Shown here: one piece after another, positions 9,501 to 16,765 of the stretch | Position numbering within the stretch: the first letter of the stretch is position 1 | Layout of the letters: each line of letters opens with the position of its first letter | NCBI GenBank assembly: GCA_958352885.1 | Contig: CATWQI010000002.1 | Location: 248,001-312,000, forward strand | DNA length: 64,000 bases | Reading direction: 5' to 3' | Origin: an uncultured Duncaniella sp. | GTDB taxonomy: Bacteria > Bacteroidota > Bacteroidia > Bacteroidales > Muribaculaceae | The notes under the pieces: generated by a model | The model's input: only the letters and a program-made list of their open reading frames with translations | Told to the model about the DNA's origin: nothing | Databases searched by the model: none | Position numbers and translations under genes: made by a program

Positions 9501-9898
9501 TTAAGGTGTGGGATGCGGGGGGCAACTCAGCTTCGGCGAGTGTGGAGTTTTTTGTTGATGTGCGGGCGGCGCCTAAGATTTTTGATGTGTATGCAGATGC
9601 CAATCCGGCTGTTACGGAAGCTAATTTCTATGTGTCGCACAATCGTCCTGACGCTATGCTGACAGTGAGAATCGACGTGTATGATATGGGCGGTCGACTT
9701 ATGTGGAGTTCGAGCACCCACGGCAGGGCGGATATGTATTTGTCTGTGCCTGTTACCTGGGATTTGACGTGCCTTAACGGGTCGAAGGTGCCGATGGGGA
9801 TATACATATATAAGGCTACTGTGATGGGCGATGCCGTGGGAGCTGGAGAGCCGAAGGTGGCGACCCGTTCCAAGCGTATCGCTGTGGCAGCGCATTGA
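6521..9898 (+). CDS. porU: Type IX secretion system sortase PorU (peptidase C25 family)
   Basis: The 1125-residue protein is a cell-surface gingipain-like cysteine peptidase. PorU removes the C-terminal signal of type IX cargo and attaches the cargo to anionic lipopolysaccharide. Visible are a signal peptide, the GxWVKVRVDESGVYKVSDADL opening typical of PorU, a central C25 domain with the catalytic pair His630 (in NFVGHAN) and Cys663 (in GSTCTFGQW), and C-terminal Ig-like repeats ending in a sorting-domain-like segment (VPMGIYIYKATV). The frame opens at 6437; ATG 6521 (MAAFSRYILLLLASV) best fits a signal peptide. PorV, its usual partner, is not next to it. Confidence 0.9.
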   Translation: MAAFSRYILLLLASVLPLCVSAFGKAAYADNSVLASGRWVKVRVDESGVYKVSDADLRKWGFPEPSRVRVYGYGGNRLSDRLTLSEYVDDLPMVQSERIGDGLVFYAVGVEKWGTTGDGNFVHSLNPYSVSGFYFLSDRDMDARAIPEGGSAETAGVVAETFTERVYHELEQVTPAESGHQLLGEDFRFTPSRTFRFSLPGRVEDTDVWMQVVFYAKTVSAPGVISFTANGSALQQSPSDRVRSTSDYGDTCRIRKRFRISGSELALGMRFSVAGTVSLAHLDNISLNYMRRLELPAAGTLAFSSSERALRLSGVTGGDVRVWDVTSPLSVVRMRVSLEQGGSVCWKNDYSGLREYVAWSSEASLPSPLFADEIPNQNIHGEEVPDMVIVSHPGLLAQSERVADLHRRSDGMKVLVVTSDEVYNEFGSGIGDVNAIRRMLKMFYDRGASSSGNGVGYVLLMGAVSHDHRRLTSVMAGSHDFTLPTWQSDMCISEGDSYSSDDPIGFLDDDSGVMNGSDKLRVAVGRIPARTSGEAKVFVDRLEAYVDAPAPGEWRNRVMLLADDGDSGVHLSQSEQMERGLRGSGSGDGFVYEKVYMDAYQRRNNVYPEARDRMFRLMDDGVLWWNFVGHANINSLTGEGQFTSADLGGLYLRRPAFFYGSTCTFGQWDGSAVSGLEQLVMYDSGGAIGGISAVRKVLISRNGVLTSALGEELFARDGSGRFRAVAEAMRRAKNRVADDNKLRYVFLGDPAMRLAVPDNYVVLDSIDGVAVDGENQIAVKALGRPRFHGSVRDGNGALMSDFSGWLSVTLYDAERSVTTRGNGDDGTEDIYDEQGDRLYAGRARVENGAFDLTAVLPSEIADNFRPAALSMYAVSDDGVEAVGVSRGFYVSGYDESAEPDGEPPVIEYMYMNHDTFRSGNVVDAEPTLVARVRDDVGLNMSTAGVGHSMTLRIDEDLVLSDVASRYTPDDDGSPSGVIRYKLPELSPGNHSATLKVWDAGGNSASASVEFFVDVRAAPKIFDVYADANPAVTEANFYVSHNRPDAMLTVRIDVYDMGGRLMWSSSTHGRADMYLSVPVTWDLTCLNGSKVPMGIYIYKATVMGDAVGAGEPKVATRSKRIAVAAH

Positions 9899-10034
9899 TA
9901 TGTGTGAGTGGCGGAGCTGCTGTGTCCTTTGACCGGATGATGTGAATATGATGCGGTTCGGCAATAAATGTGCGTGGTGATGAACTTTTTTATCCCCCGT
10001 GCATTATTAATAAAGGTACAAATATATTAAAGTT

Positions 10035-10538
10035 ATGAAAAAGCTAATTTTATCAGTAGCCGTACTGGCTGCGCTTACCTCCGTTTCATGCTCATCTGAA
10101 AAACGTGCCGAGGACAAGGGTGAGGAACTCAAGGCAAAAATTGAGAATTGCACTAATCCTGACAGTATGAAGGTGTATGTTAAACAGGCTCAGGAATATG
10201 CTGACCAGCTTGTCAAGGATGGCAAGGATGATGCGGCTAACGCTTTCATGGATGAAGTTGTTCCCGCAGTCCAGGCTAAGGACCCCGTTGCTGCCGCTTC
10301 ATTTGCCGGTCTGCGTGCCGAGGAGGCTGTCGACTCGCTTGCATCTGCTGCGAAGGACAAGGCTCAGGAAGTGTCTGACTCTGTTTCAGCCAAGGTCGGT
10401 GATGCCAAGGATGCTGTGAAGGACGCTGCTCAGGCTGTCAAGGATAAAGCCGTGGACGCAGCTGCAGCCGCCAAGGAAAAGACTGCCGACGCTGTGCAGC
10501 AGGGTGCGGATAAACTCAAGGATGCTATCAGCAAGTAG
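10035..10538 (+). CDS. Lipoprotein with amphipathic KAxDAA-type repeats
   Basis: The 167-residue protein has a signal peptide with lipobox SVSC (Cys19), so it is a lipoprotein of the envelope. The mature part is almost entirely alpha-helical and rich in Ala, Lys, Asp and Val. From about residue 95 it runs as near-repeats of 11 residues such as SAKVGDAKDAV, KDAAQAVKDKA and VDAAAAAKEKT, the pattern of LEA-like or apolipoprotein-like amphipathic helices. Function is unknown; stress protection or membrane association would fit the composition but is inference. A strong terminator follows 15 bases after the stop codon. Confidence 0.75.
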   Translation: MKKLILSVAVLAALTSVSCSSEKRAEDKGEELKAKIENCTNPDSMKVYVKQAQEYADQLVKDGKDDAANAFMDEVVPAVQAKDPVAAASFAGLRAEEAVDSLASAAKDKAQEVSDSVSAKVGDAKDAVKDAAQAVKDKAVDAAAAAKEKTADAVQQGADKLKDAISK

Positions 10539-10555
10539 TGCCGTACGGAAAAAAA

Positions 10556-10597
10556 TAAAGAGCTTGATTCGTCGAATCAAGCTCTTTATTTTTTTTA
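10556..10597 (+). terminator. Strong terminator after the repeat lipoprotein
   Basis: AAAGAGCTTGATTCG and its complement CGAATCAAGCTCTTT form a near-perfect hairpin followed by TATTTTTTTT. It also separates the lipoprotein from the convergent tRNA-Arg gene. Confidence 0.92.
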
Positions 10598-10598
10598 G

Positions 10599-10672
10599 TG
10601 ACTCCTACAGGATTCAAACCTGTAACCTTCTGATCCGTAGTCAGATGCTCTATTCAGTTGAGCTAAGGAGCC
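10599..10672 (-). tRNA. tRNA-Arg (anticodon ACG)
   Basis: The minus-strand sequence folds as a full cloverleaf: acceptor GGCTCCT/AGGAGTC with one G.U, D arm GCTCAACTGAATAGAGC, anticodon stem TCTGA/TCAGA around loop CTACGGA (anticodon ACG), and T arm ACAGG/CCTGT with TTTGAAT loop. Discriminator is A and CCA is not encoded. The ACG anticodon, after A34 to inosine editing, reads CGN codons. Confidence 0.95.
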
Positions 10673-10684
10673 GTTTTGTGAGTG

Positions 10685-10716
10685 CAAAGTTACTTCTTTT
10701 GATTGTAACCGCCAAA
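10685..10716 (-). promoter_or_regulatory. Promoter of tRNA-Arg
   Basis: On the minus strand TTTG (10716-10713), a 20-base spacer and TAACTTTG (10692-10685) match the Bacteroidetes -33/-7 consensus, and the box lies 13 bases before the tRNA. Confidence 0.8.
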
Positions 10717-10902
10717 TATTTTGACGGATTTTTTTGATTCTCGCTAAAAAAATATTTTGTCCGTCTGTGAGGAGAAGCTCGGATTTTAACAAAAAGTCTG
10801 AAAACACTCTGACATCCGGATGTGTTTAGAATGTAATCTCCGGTGTCGGTGCGCCGGGTCTGGTAAATGATTTTCAACAAATAATTAGAAAGCAAAAGTA
10901 AT

Positions 10903-11100
10903 ATGGAACCGCTTGATGACCGCTCGCTTGTGATATGGATTCTTATTGTCATGATAGTGGCAATAGTAGCGCTGGCAGGTATGTTCCTCAACCGGTATTT
11001 CATACGGAGGGCGCACCGCAAGGCATTGGCTGACTTGAAGTACGTGGCGCATGTGGGTGACGAGTCTCATAGCATGGCCCGTAATATTTCCAGAGAGTGA
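10903..11100 (+). CDS. Small single-span membrane protein
   Basis: The 65-residue product has a short acidic N-terminus (MEPLDDRSL), one strongly hydrophobic segment (about 9-29, VIWILIVMIVAIVALAGMF) and a basic cytoplasmic-type tail (NRYFIRRAHRKALADLKYV). It is a plausible inner-membrane micro-protein of unknown function. It overlaps the 3' end of recO on the opposite strand by 34 bases, so one of the two ends could be mis-set, but the hydrophobic-basic pattern suggests a real gene. Confidence 0.5.
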   Translation: MEPLDDRSLVIWILIVMIVAIVALAGMFLNRYFIRRAHRKALADLKYVAHVGDESHSMARNISRE

Positions 11101-11786
11101 ATGTTGCGTAACGACACGTAATGTACGGACAGATAATGGAGGAGCGCATTGAGTATTCGGTTGCGCTCCTCTCGTGTATACCTATATTTATAATAGTTGG
11201 AGAAGGTCATCCGTGAAAGCCGGTAGGCTGCTGCCGATTCCTCAGGCGGGAGATAGTCGCGGTGGAGTGGCATGCTCTGCCTCCATATGCCGTCACGGAT
11301 GTCAAGTATGCTCCCCGGGGTGAAGGTGGACGTGTCTGGCTCGATACCTGACAGCCTCCCGAGCTGATATAGGAAGCAGATGTGGAAATTTGCTGTGCCG
11401 CTTTCGTCTGCCTCGTCAAGTATGCGTATGCTGCGTGTGATGAAGTCGAACAGCGATTCATCCTCGTTGGTCTCCCTGAGTAGTGCCGCAAGCACTTCGG
11501 CGAGAAACATTGCCACCATCTGTTTCACCGGGTTTGAGTGGATGGTGCGGAGCGGGATTAACTGCTGCACTTGTCGCATTGGTATAATCTCGCGTGCGGA
11601 CCGGCGCTCGGTCACACACTCTATCACGCAGAGTGGCATGGTGAGTGCCCGCATTCTTGCCGCCGATTTTCCGCTGCCTGCCGGAAGTGCCAGAGATACC
11701 CGTCCCCACTCACGGCTGAGGGCGGTGAGTATCGATTGTTTGTCACTGTGCTTGGTGACTTTTAAGGCGATTAATGACAGATTCAT
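11067..11786 (-). CDS. recO: DNA repair protein RecO
   Basis: The 239-residue protein has the RecO layout: an N-terminal OB-fold (MNLSLIALKVTKHSDKQSIL, about 1-80) and a helical C-terminal domain (about 85-239). RecO loads RecA onto SSB-coated DNA in the RecFOR pathway. The conserved positions after the start (ALKVTKHSDKQSILTALSRE, then GR) fit Bacteroidetes RecO. The zinc-finger cysteines of some RecO proteins are not evident. It is a single gene on the minus strand between a tRNA-Glu gene and a small convergent gene. Confidence 0.9.
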   Translation of the reverse strand: MNLSLIALKVTKHSDKQSILTALSREWGRVSLALPAGSGKSAARMRALTMPLCVIECVTERRSAREIIPMRQVQQLIPLRTIHSNPVKQMVAMFLAEVLAALLRETNEDESLFDFITRSIRILDEADESGTANFHICFLYQLGRLSGIEPDTSTFTPGSILDIRDGIWRQSMPLHRDYLPPEESAAAYRLSRMTFSNYYKYRYTREERNRILNALLHYLSVHYVSLRNIHSLEILRAML

Positions 11787-11915
11787 AGCGTGATGCGCTG
11801 TTTTTGACGGATAACGGTGAAAAATAAGTTAAATGTATAATGGTTTATGAGTCACAAAGTTAGTGATAAAATTGAATTTTTCAAAGAAGAGTGTTGTGAA
11901 AAATATCTTAAAAAA

Positions 11916-11947
11916 TTTGGTAGGAATAAAAAATGTGCTTAACTTTG
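11916..11947 (+). promoter_or_regulatory. Promoter of the first tRNA-Glu gene
   Basis: TTTG (11916-11919), a 20-base spacer and TAACTTTG (11940-11947) give an excellent -33/-7 match 16 bases before the tRNA. It probably also drives rpsT and the second tRNA-Glu, since no terminator is seen until 12476. Confidence 0.8.
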
Positions 11948-11963
11948 CAATCGCTTTTGGAAG

Positions 11964-12035
11964 GGCCCATTCGTCTATCGGCTAGGACGCAAGATTTTCA
12001 TTCTTGAAAGAGGAGTTCGATTCTCCTATGGGCTA
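11964..12035 (+). tRNA. tRNA-Glu (anticodon TTC), copy 1
   Basis: Cloverleaf with acceptor GGCCCAT/ATGGGCT (one G.U), D arm GTCTATCGGCTAGGAC, anticodon stem CAAGA/TCTTG around TTTTCAT (anticodon TTC) and T arm AGGAG/CTCCT with TTCGATT. Discriminator is A. It lies 36 bases before rpsT and is identical to the copy at 12364-12435. Confidence 0.96.
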
Positions 12036-12071
12036 CAATAAGAACTTAATCAAGAAAATTATAATTAACCG

Positions 12072-12329
12072 ATGGCAAATCATAAATCATCACTTAAGAG
12101 AATCCGTCAAATAGAGTCACGCAGACTTCGTAATCGTTACTATGCAAAGACTGCTCGCAACGCTGTGCGCAATCTTCGCAAAATGACTAATAAAGCTGAG
12201 GCAGAAGCTGCATTCCGCAAAATTGGCGCAATGCTTGACCGCCTTGCTTCTAAGAACGCTATCTCTAAGAACAAAGCAGCCAACCTTAAGAGCAAACTCG
12301 CTCACCACATCGCTAAGCTCGCTGCTTAA
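12072..12329 (+). CDS. rpsT: 30S ribosomal protein S20
   Basis: The 85-residue basic protein begins MANHKSSLKRIRQIESRRLR, the canonical S20 start, and is all helical with many Lys, Arg and Ala residues. S20 binds 16S rRNA early in assembly of the small subunit. It lies between two identical tRNA-Glu genes with short spacers (36 and 34 bases), which suggests a single tRNA-mRNA-tRNA transcript that is processed. Confidence 0.97.
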   Translation: MANHKSSLKRIRQIESRRLRNRYYAKTARNAVRNLRKMTNKAEAEAAFRKIGAMLDRLASKNAISKNKAANLKSKLAHHIAKLAA

Positions 12330-12363
12330 TCTGAGCATTGACTAGCTGTCTTGGTTAAGAGAG

Positions 12364-12435
12364 GGCCCATTCGTCTATCGGCTAGGACGCAAGATTTTCA
12401 TTCTTGAAAGAGGAGTTCGATTCTCCTATGGGCTA
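12364..12435 (+). tRNA. tRNA-Glu (anticodon TTC), copy 2
   Basis: The sequence is identical over its full length to the tRNA-Glu at 11964-12035, with the same anticodon TTC and no encoded CCA. It lies 34 bases after rpsT and is followed directly by a terminator hairpin. Confidence 0.96.
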
Positions 12436-12438
12436 CAT

Positions 12439-12482
12439 GACAAGGCTGTCACCTAAATCCGGGTGACAGCCTTGTCGCTTTA
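12439..12482 (+). terminator. Terminator after the second tRNA-Glu
   Basis: GACAAGGCTGTCACC (12439-12453) pairs with GGGTGACAGCCTTGTC (12461-12476) around a 7-base loop and is followed by a short T-rich stretch. It ends the tRNA-Glu / rpsT / tRNA-Glu unit. Confidence 0.85.
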
Positions 12483-12555
12483 TGTAACCCTATGGCAGTT
12501 GAAACGCAAATATGGAGTGGAGATGGGTGGAAAGGTGAAAATTTTCTGTTAAATA

Positions 12556-12587
12556 TTTGTGTTTTACAACATATTGTAGTATTTTTG
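12556..12587 (+). promoter_or_regulatory. Promoter of the ilv operon
   Basis: TTTG (12556-12559), a 20-base spacer and TATTTTTG (12580-12587) match the -33/-7 consensus, giving a leader of about 35 bases before ilvD. The leader is too short for a classical attenuator peptide, so control is likely at initiation. Confidence 0.78.
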
Positions 12588-12629
12588 TGGGAAATTTTAA
12601 CAAATTTGTAGGTTCAATATAAATATTAT

Positions 12630-14459
12630 ATGAGTTTTCCACTTAGAAGCGCAGCCAGTACAGAAGGTCGCCGTATGGCAGGAGCTCGAGCTCTCTGGCG
12701 TGCTAACGGAATGAAGGATGAACAGTTTGGCAAACCTATTATCGCTGTAGTTAATTCGTTTACCCAGTTTGTGCCCGGTCACACTCATCTCCACGAAATC
12801 GGTCAGATTGTGAAGGATGAGATAGAGAAACAGGGCTGTTTTGCTGCTGAGTTCAATACGATCGCTATTGACGACGGCATAGCCATGGGGCATGACGGTA
12901 TGCTATATTCGCTTCCGTCCCGTGACATGATTGCCGATTCCATCGAGTACATGGTGAATGCCCATAAGGCTGACGCGATGGTGTGCATATCCAACTGTGA
13001 CAAGGTGACTCCCGGAATGCTTATGGCTGCGATGCGTCTGAATATTCCTGCCATATTTGTATCCGGCGGACCAATGGAGGCAGGACAGGTAGGCGACCGT
13101 GCCGTGGATCTCATTGATATCATGATTGACTCTGCTGACGAGAGTGTCAGTGACCATGATGTCACTCTTCTCGAACAGAAAGGTTGTCCGACTTGTGGCT
13201 CTTGTTCAGGCATGTTTACAGCCAACTCGATGAACTCTCTGAACGAGGCAATCGGTCTTGCTCTTCCCGGCAACGGTACGGTCGTGGCTACGCATATCAA
13301 TCGCCTTCAGCTGTTCAAAAAGGCTGCTGAGCGCATTGTGGCAAACACCTATGCCTATTACCGTGACGGTGACGAGAGCGTGCTACCCCGCAGCATAGCC
13401 ACACGCCAGGCAATGCTCAATGCAATGACTCTCGACATCGCGATGGGTGGCTCTACTAACACCGTGCTCCATCTTCTTGCAGTGGCGCACGAGGCGGGTG
13501 CCGACTTCACGATGGACGATATAGACCGTCTGTCACGCCGCACACCTGTGCTTTGCAAGGTTGCTCCCAATTCTCACTATCATATCCAGGATGTGAACCG
13601 TGCTGGCGGCATCCTCTCCATCATGAAAATTCTTGCTGACGCAGGTCTGGTGGACTCATCTGTAAAACGGGTTGACGGAATGACTCTCGGAGAGGCTATT
13701 GACAGATTTGCAGTCGGAGGAAAGAATTTTGACGACCATGCCGACGAGCTATGGAAAAGTGCTCCCGGCAACAAGCGTACCACTGAACTCGGTAAACAGA
13801 TGAGCTATTACTCCGAGCTTGACACGGACAGGGCTAAAGGCTGTATCCGTGACATGGAGCATGCATATGTCAAGGATGGCGGACTGGCTGTCCTTAAAGG
13901 CAATATTGCTCAGGACGGATGTGTGGTCAAGACTGCCGGAGTGGATGAAAGCATATTCCGGTTCAGCGGACCGGCAAAAGTGTTTACCTCTCAGGAGGAA
14001 GCTGTCGACGGTATTCTCCGTGACAAGGTGGTGAGCGGCGATGTTGTCGTCATAACCCACGAAGGCCCCAAGGGCGGTCCCGGTATGCAGGAGATGCTAT
14101 ATCCCACATCTTATATCAAGAGCAAACATCTCGGCAAAGAGTGTGCGCTGATTACCGACGGGCGTTTCTCGGGCGGTACTTCAGGGCTTTCTATCGGACA
14201 TATCTCTCCCGAGGCTGCCTCAGGAGGCAATATCGGGCTGGTTCGTGACGGAGATATAATAGAGATTGACATCCCCGCGCGCACTATCAATGTCCGTCTG
14301 ACCGATGAAGAGCTTGCTTTGCGCCGCAAGGAGGAAGAGGCTTTCGGGAAGGATGCCTTCAAGCCCCGCAAGCGTGACCGCAAGGTGTCACAGGCATTGA
14401 GAGCCTATGCGTCGATGGTGACATCGGCTGACAAAGGCGGTGTCCGTGAAATCAACTAA
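12630..14459 (+). CDS. ilvD: Dihydroxy-acid dehydratase
   Basis: The 609-residue enzyme dehydrates 2,3-dihydroxy-isovalerate and 2,3-dihydroxy-3-methylvalerate to the 2-keto acids of valine and isoleucine synthesis. Family signatures are present: CISNCDKVTPGM (near residue 117) and CPTCGSCSGMFTANSMN (near 185) supply iron-sulfur cluster cysteines, and DGRFSGGTSG and GHISPEAASGG lie in the C-terminal domain. Length is normal. It is the first gene of ilvD-ilvB-ilvN-thioesterase-ilvC, all on the plus strand with short gaps. Confidence 0.98.
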   Translation: MSFPLRSAASTEGRRMAGARALWRANGMKDEQFGKPIIAVVNSFTQFVPGHTHLHEIGQIVKDEIEKQGCFAAEFNTIAIDDGIAMGHDGMLYSLPSRDMIADSIEYMVNAHKADAMVCISNCDKVTPGMLMAAMRLNIPAIFVSGGPMEAGQVGDRAVDLIDIMIDSADESVSDHDVTLLEQKGCPTCGSCSGMFTANSMNSLNEAIGLALPGNGTVVATHINRLQLFKKAAERIVANTYAYYRDGDESVLPRSIATRQAMLNAMTLDIAMGGSTNTVLHLLAVAHEAGADFTMDDIDRLSRRTPVLCKVAPNSHYHIQDVNRAGGILSIMKILADAGLVDSSVKRVDGMTLGEAIDRFAVGGKNFDDHADELWKSAPGNKRTTELGKQMSYYSELDTDRAKGCIRDMEHAYVKDGGLAVLKGNIAQDGCVVKTAGVDESIFRFSGPAKVFTSQEEAVDGILRDKVVSGDVVVITHEGPKGGPGMQEMLYPTSYIKSKHLGKECALITDGRFSGGTSGLSIGHISPEAASGGNIGLVRDGDIIEIDIPARTINVRLTDEELALRRKEEEAFGKDAFKPRKRDRKVSQALRAYASMVTSADKGGVREIN

Positions 14460-14489
14460 CGATTCAGAAAAAATTCATACTTGATTTAT

Positions 14490-16211
14490 ATGGGTGAAAA
14501 GATTACAGGCGCAGAGGCTTTGTGCCGTGCGTTGGTAGCTGAAGGTGTCGACACCGTGTTCGGCTATCCGGGCGGACAGATTATGCCCTTCTACGATAAG
14601 ATTTATGACTTCACTGACAGCTTGCGCCACGTCCTTACCCGGCATGAGCAAGGTGCCGTGCATGCGGCGCAGGGCTATGCGAGGGCTTCAAACAAGGTCG
14701 GCGTTGTGACGGTGACTTCCGGTCCCGCCGCTACAAATGTCATCACCGGTCTGAGCGATGCTAATGTCGACAGTACTCCGCTGGTGGTCATTACCGGACA
14801 GGTCGGCGTGAATTCATTGGGCACTGATGCGTTCCAGGAGACTGACGTGATTGGTATCACCCTCCCTATTACCAAATGGGCTTATCAGGTGCGCAGTGCC
14901 GAGGAAATACCCTGGGCAGTGTCAAGAGCGTTCTTCATCGCTTCCACAGGCCGTCCCGGCCCCGTGGTGCTCGATGTGACACGTGATGCGCAGCTGGGGC
15001 TTATGGAGTGGCACTACGAGCGCAAAAAGTACATACGCAGTTATAATCCTGATCCGGAGCTGATGCCGTCTGACATCATTTCGGCTGCCACTCTAATCAA
15101 TCGTGCCGAGCGGCCTATGATACTCGCTGGTCACGGTGTGATGCTCTCAGAGGCGGAGAATGAATTAATAGCCCTCGCTGAAAAAGCGGATATCCCCGTC
15201 GCAGCCACTCTGCTGGGACTGTCTACCATCCCTTCGGAGCATTATCTCTACAAAGGTATGCTCGGAATGCACGGTAACATCGGTCCGAACATGAAGACCA
15301 ATGAGGCAGACGTGCTCATAGCCGTAGGCATGAGGTTTGACGACCGAGTGACTGGCAATGTCAAAGGATATGCTCCGCAGGCAAAGATAATACATATAGA
15401 TATCGACTGCGCCGAGTTCAACAAGAATATACATGTCCACACGGCAGTGCATGGCGATGCGAAGAAGGTGCTTAAGGCTATGCTTCCGCTTGTCAACAAG
15501 TGCAGCCACAGTGACTGGATTAACTCGTTTGCCCATGCCGAAAGCGTGGAACGGGACGAAGTGATGGCGCGCGAGCTCAATCCTGCCGATACCAAGGCTG
15601 GAGAGATGCGCATGGGCGAGGTGGCGCGCAAGGTTTCCGAAGCCTCAGGCAACAAGGGGATTCTTGTCACCGACGTGGGCCAGAATCAGATGATGAGTGC
15701 CCGTTACTTCAAGTTCACTGAGCCTAAAAGCATCCTTACATCCGGAGGTCTCGGCACCATGGGGTTCTGCCTTCCGGCTGCGATAGGTGCGAAGCTGGCC
15801 CGACCTGACCGTCAGGTGTTCGCTTTCATGGGCGATGGCGGATTCCAGATGACCATGCAGGAACTGGGCACTATTATGGAGTATAAAGTAGGGGTGAAAA
15901 TAATCATCCTTAACAATAATTTCCTTGGCAATGTGCGCCAGTGGCAGGCAATGTTCTATAACAACCGTTTCTCTGCCACTCCGATGGTCAATCCTGACTT
16001 CAGGATGATAAGTGCCGCCTACAATATTCCTGCCGAGGATGTCACCGACCGGAGCCAGCTTGATGCGGCTATCGAACGTATGGTGAACCACGACGGCGCA
16101 TATCTTCTTAATGTCAACATTGAACCTGAGGATATGGTGTTCCCTATGGTGGCGCCCGGTTCGAATGTCGACGAGATACTTATTAACCAGACCACTAAAT
16201 ACAAGGCATAG
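14490..16211 (+). CDS. ilvB: Acetolactate synthase large (catalytic) subunit
   Basis: The 573-residue ThDP enzyme condenses pyruvate with pyruvate or 2-ketobutyrate. Seen are the N-terminal catalytic glutamate region (RHEQGAVHAAQGYAR), the central FAD-associated domain (GMLGMHGNIGPNM), and the C-terminal ThDP motif GDGGFQM...NNNFLGNVRQW. ATG 14490 (MGEKITGAEALCRAL) is preferred to an in-frame TTG three codons earlier. The stop codon directly abuts the ilvN start, which suggests coupled synthesis of the two subunits. Confidence 0.97.
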   Translation: MGEKITGAEALCRALVAEGVDTVFGYPGGQIMPFYDKIYDFTDSLRHVLTRHEQGAVHAAQGYARASNKVGVVTVTSGPAATNVITGLSDANVDSTPLVVITGQVGVNSLGTDAFQETDVIGITLPITKWAYQVRSAEEIPWAVSRAFFIASTGRPGPVVLDVTRDAQLGLMEWHYERKKYIRSYNPDPELMPSDIISAATLINRAERPMILAGHGVMLSEAENELIALAEKADIPVAATLLGLSTIPSEHYLYKGMLGMHGNIGPNMKTNEADVLIAVGMRFDDRVTGNVKGYAPQAKIIHIDIDCAEFNKNIHVHTAVHGDAKKVLKAMLPLVNKCSHSDWINSFAHAESVERDEVMARELNPADTKAGEMRMGEVARKVSEASGNKGILVTDVGQNQMMSARYFKFTEPKSILTSGGLGTMGFCLPAAIGAKLARPDRQVFAFMGDGGFQMTMQELGTIMEYKVGVKIIILNNNFLGNVRQWQAMFYNNRFSATPMVNPDFRMISAAYNIPAEDVTDRSQLDAAIERMVNHDGAYLLNVNIEPEDMVFPMVAPGSNVDEILINQTTKYKA

Positions 16212-16760
16212 ATGGAAAAACAACTGTTCACCATATCTGTTTTCACTGAGAATCAGGTCGGGTTGCTCAACCGCATCTCTATCATATTCACACGTCGAGG
16301 TCTCAATCTCGAGAGCGTCTCGTCCAGTGCGAGCTCTATGCCCGGTATACATAAGATGAACTTTACCTGCACAAGTGACCGTTCCACCATGGAAAAGGTC
16401 ATCAAGCAGATAGAGCGGTGTATTGATGTGCTGCGTGCGTTTCTTTACACTGACGATGAGATTGTCTATCAGGAAGTGGCGCTCTACAAGGTTCCGACAC
16501 AGCGTCTGCTGGACGAGAAGAATCTTGAACGCATCATACGTGTCCACAATGCCCGCATACTGGAGATTTCAAGGGATTACACCGTGATTGAAAAGACCGG
16601 TCACGAGTATGAGACACAGGCTCTCTATGAGTTGCTGAAGCAATATGACATACTTCAGTTTATCCGTTCTGGCAGAATTTGTGTAACCAAATCGCCTACC
16701 GAGCATTTCACATACTTCCTTGAGGAGCAGGAGAAACGCCGTAAGCTTGCGGAGGAGTAA
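16212..16760 (+). CDS. ilvN: Acetolactate synthase small (regulatory) subunit
   Basis: The 182-residue protein has an N-terminal ACT domain (QLFTISVFTENQVGLLNRIS, about 1-80) that binds feedback amino acids, and a C-terminal ALS_ss_C-like domain (about 90-165). It activates the catalytic subunit and confers valine sensitivity in this family. Its ATG immediately follows the ilvB stop codon and it ends five bases before the thioesterase start. Confidence 0.96.
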   Translation: MEKQLFTISVFTENQVGLLNRISIIFTRRGLNLESVSSSASSMPGIHKMNFTCTSDRSTMEKVIKQIERCIDVLRAFLYTDDEIVYQEVALYKVPTQRLLDEKNLERIIRVHNARILEISRDYTVIEKTGHEYETQALYELLKQYDILQFIRSGRICVTKSPTEHFTYFLEEQEKRRKLAEE

Positions 16761-16765
16761 CCGGT

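Noticed and set aside
9527..9964. Minus-strand frame over the end of porU
   Set aside because: Histidine- and arginine-rich composition typical of antisense frames in GC-rich coding DNA, and no promoter or family match.
14481..14489. TTG at 14481 as the ilvB start
   Set aside because: ATG 14490 gives the normal family N-terminus (MGEKITGAEAL) and needs no rare start codon.
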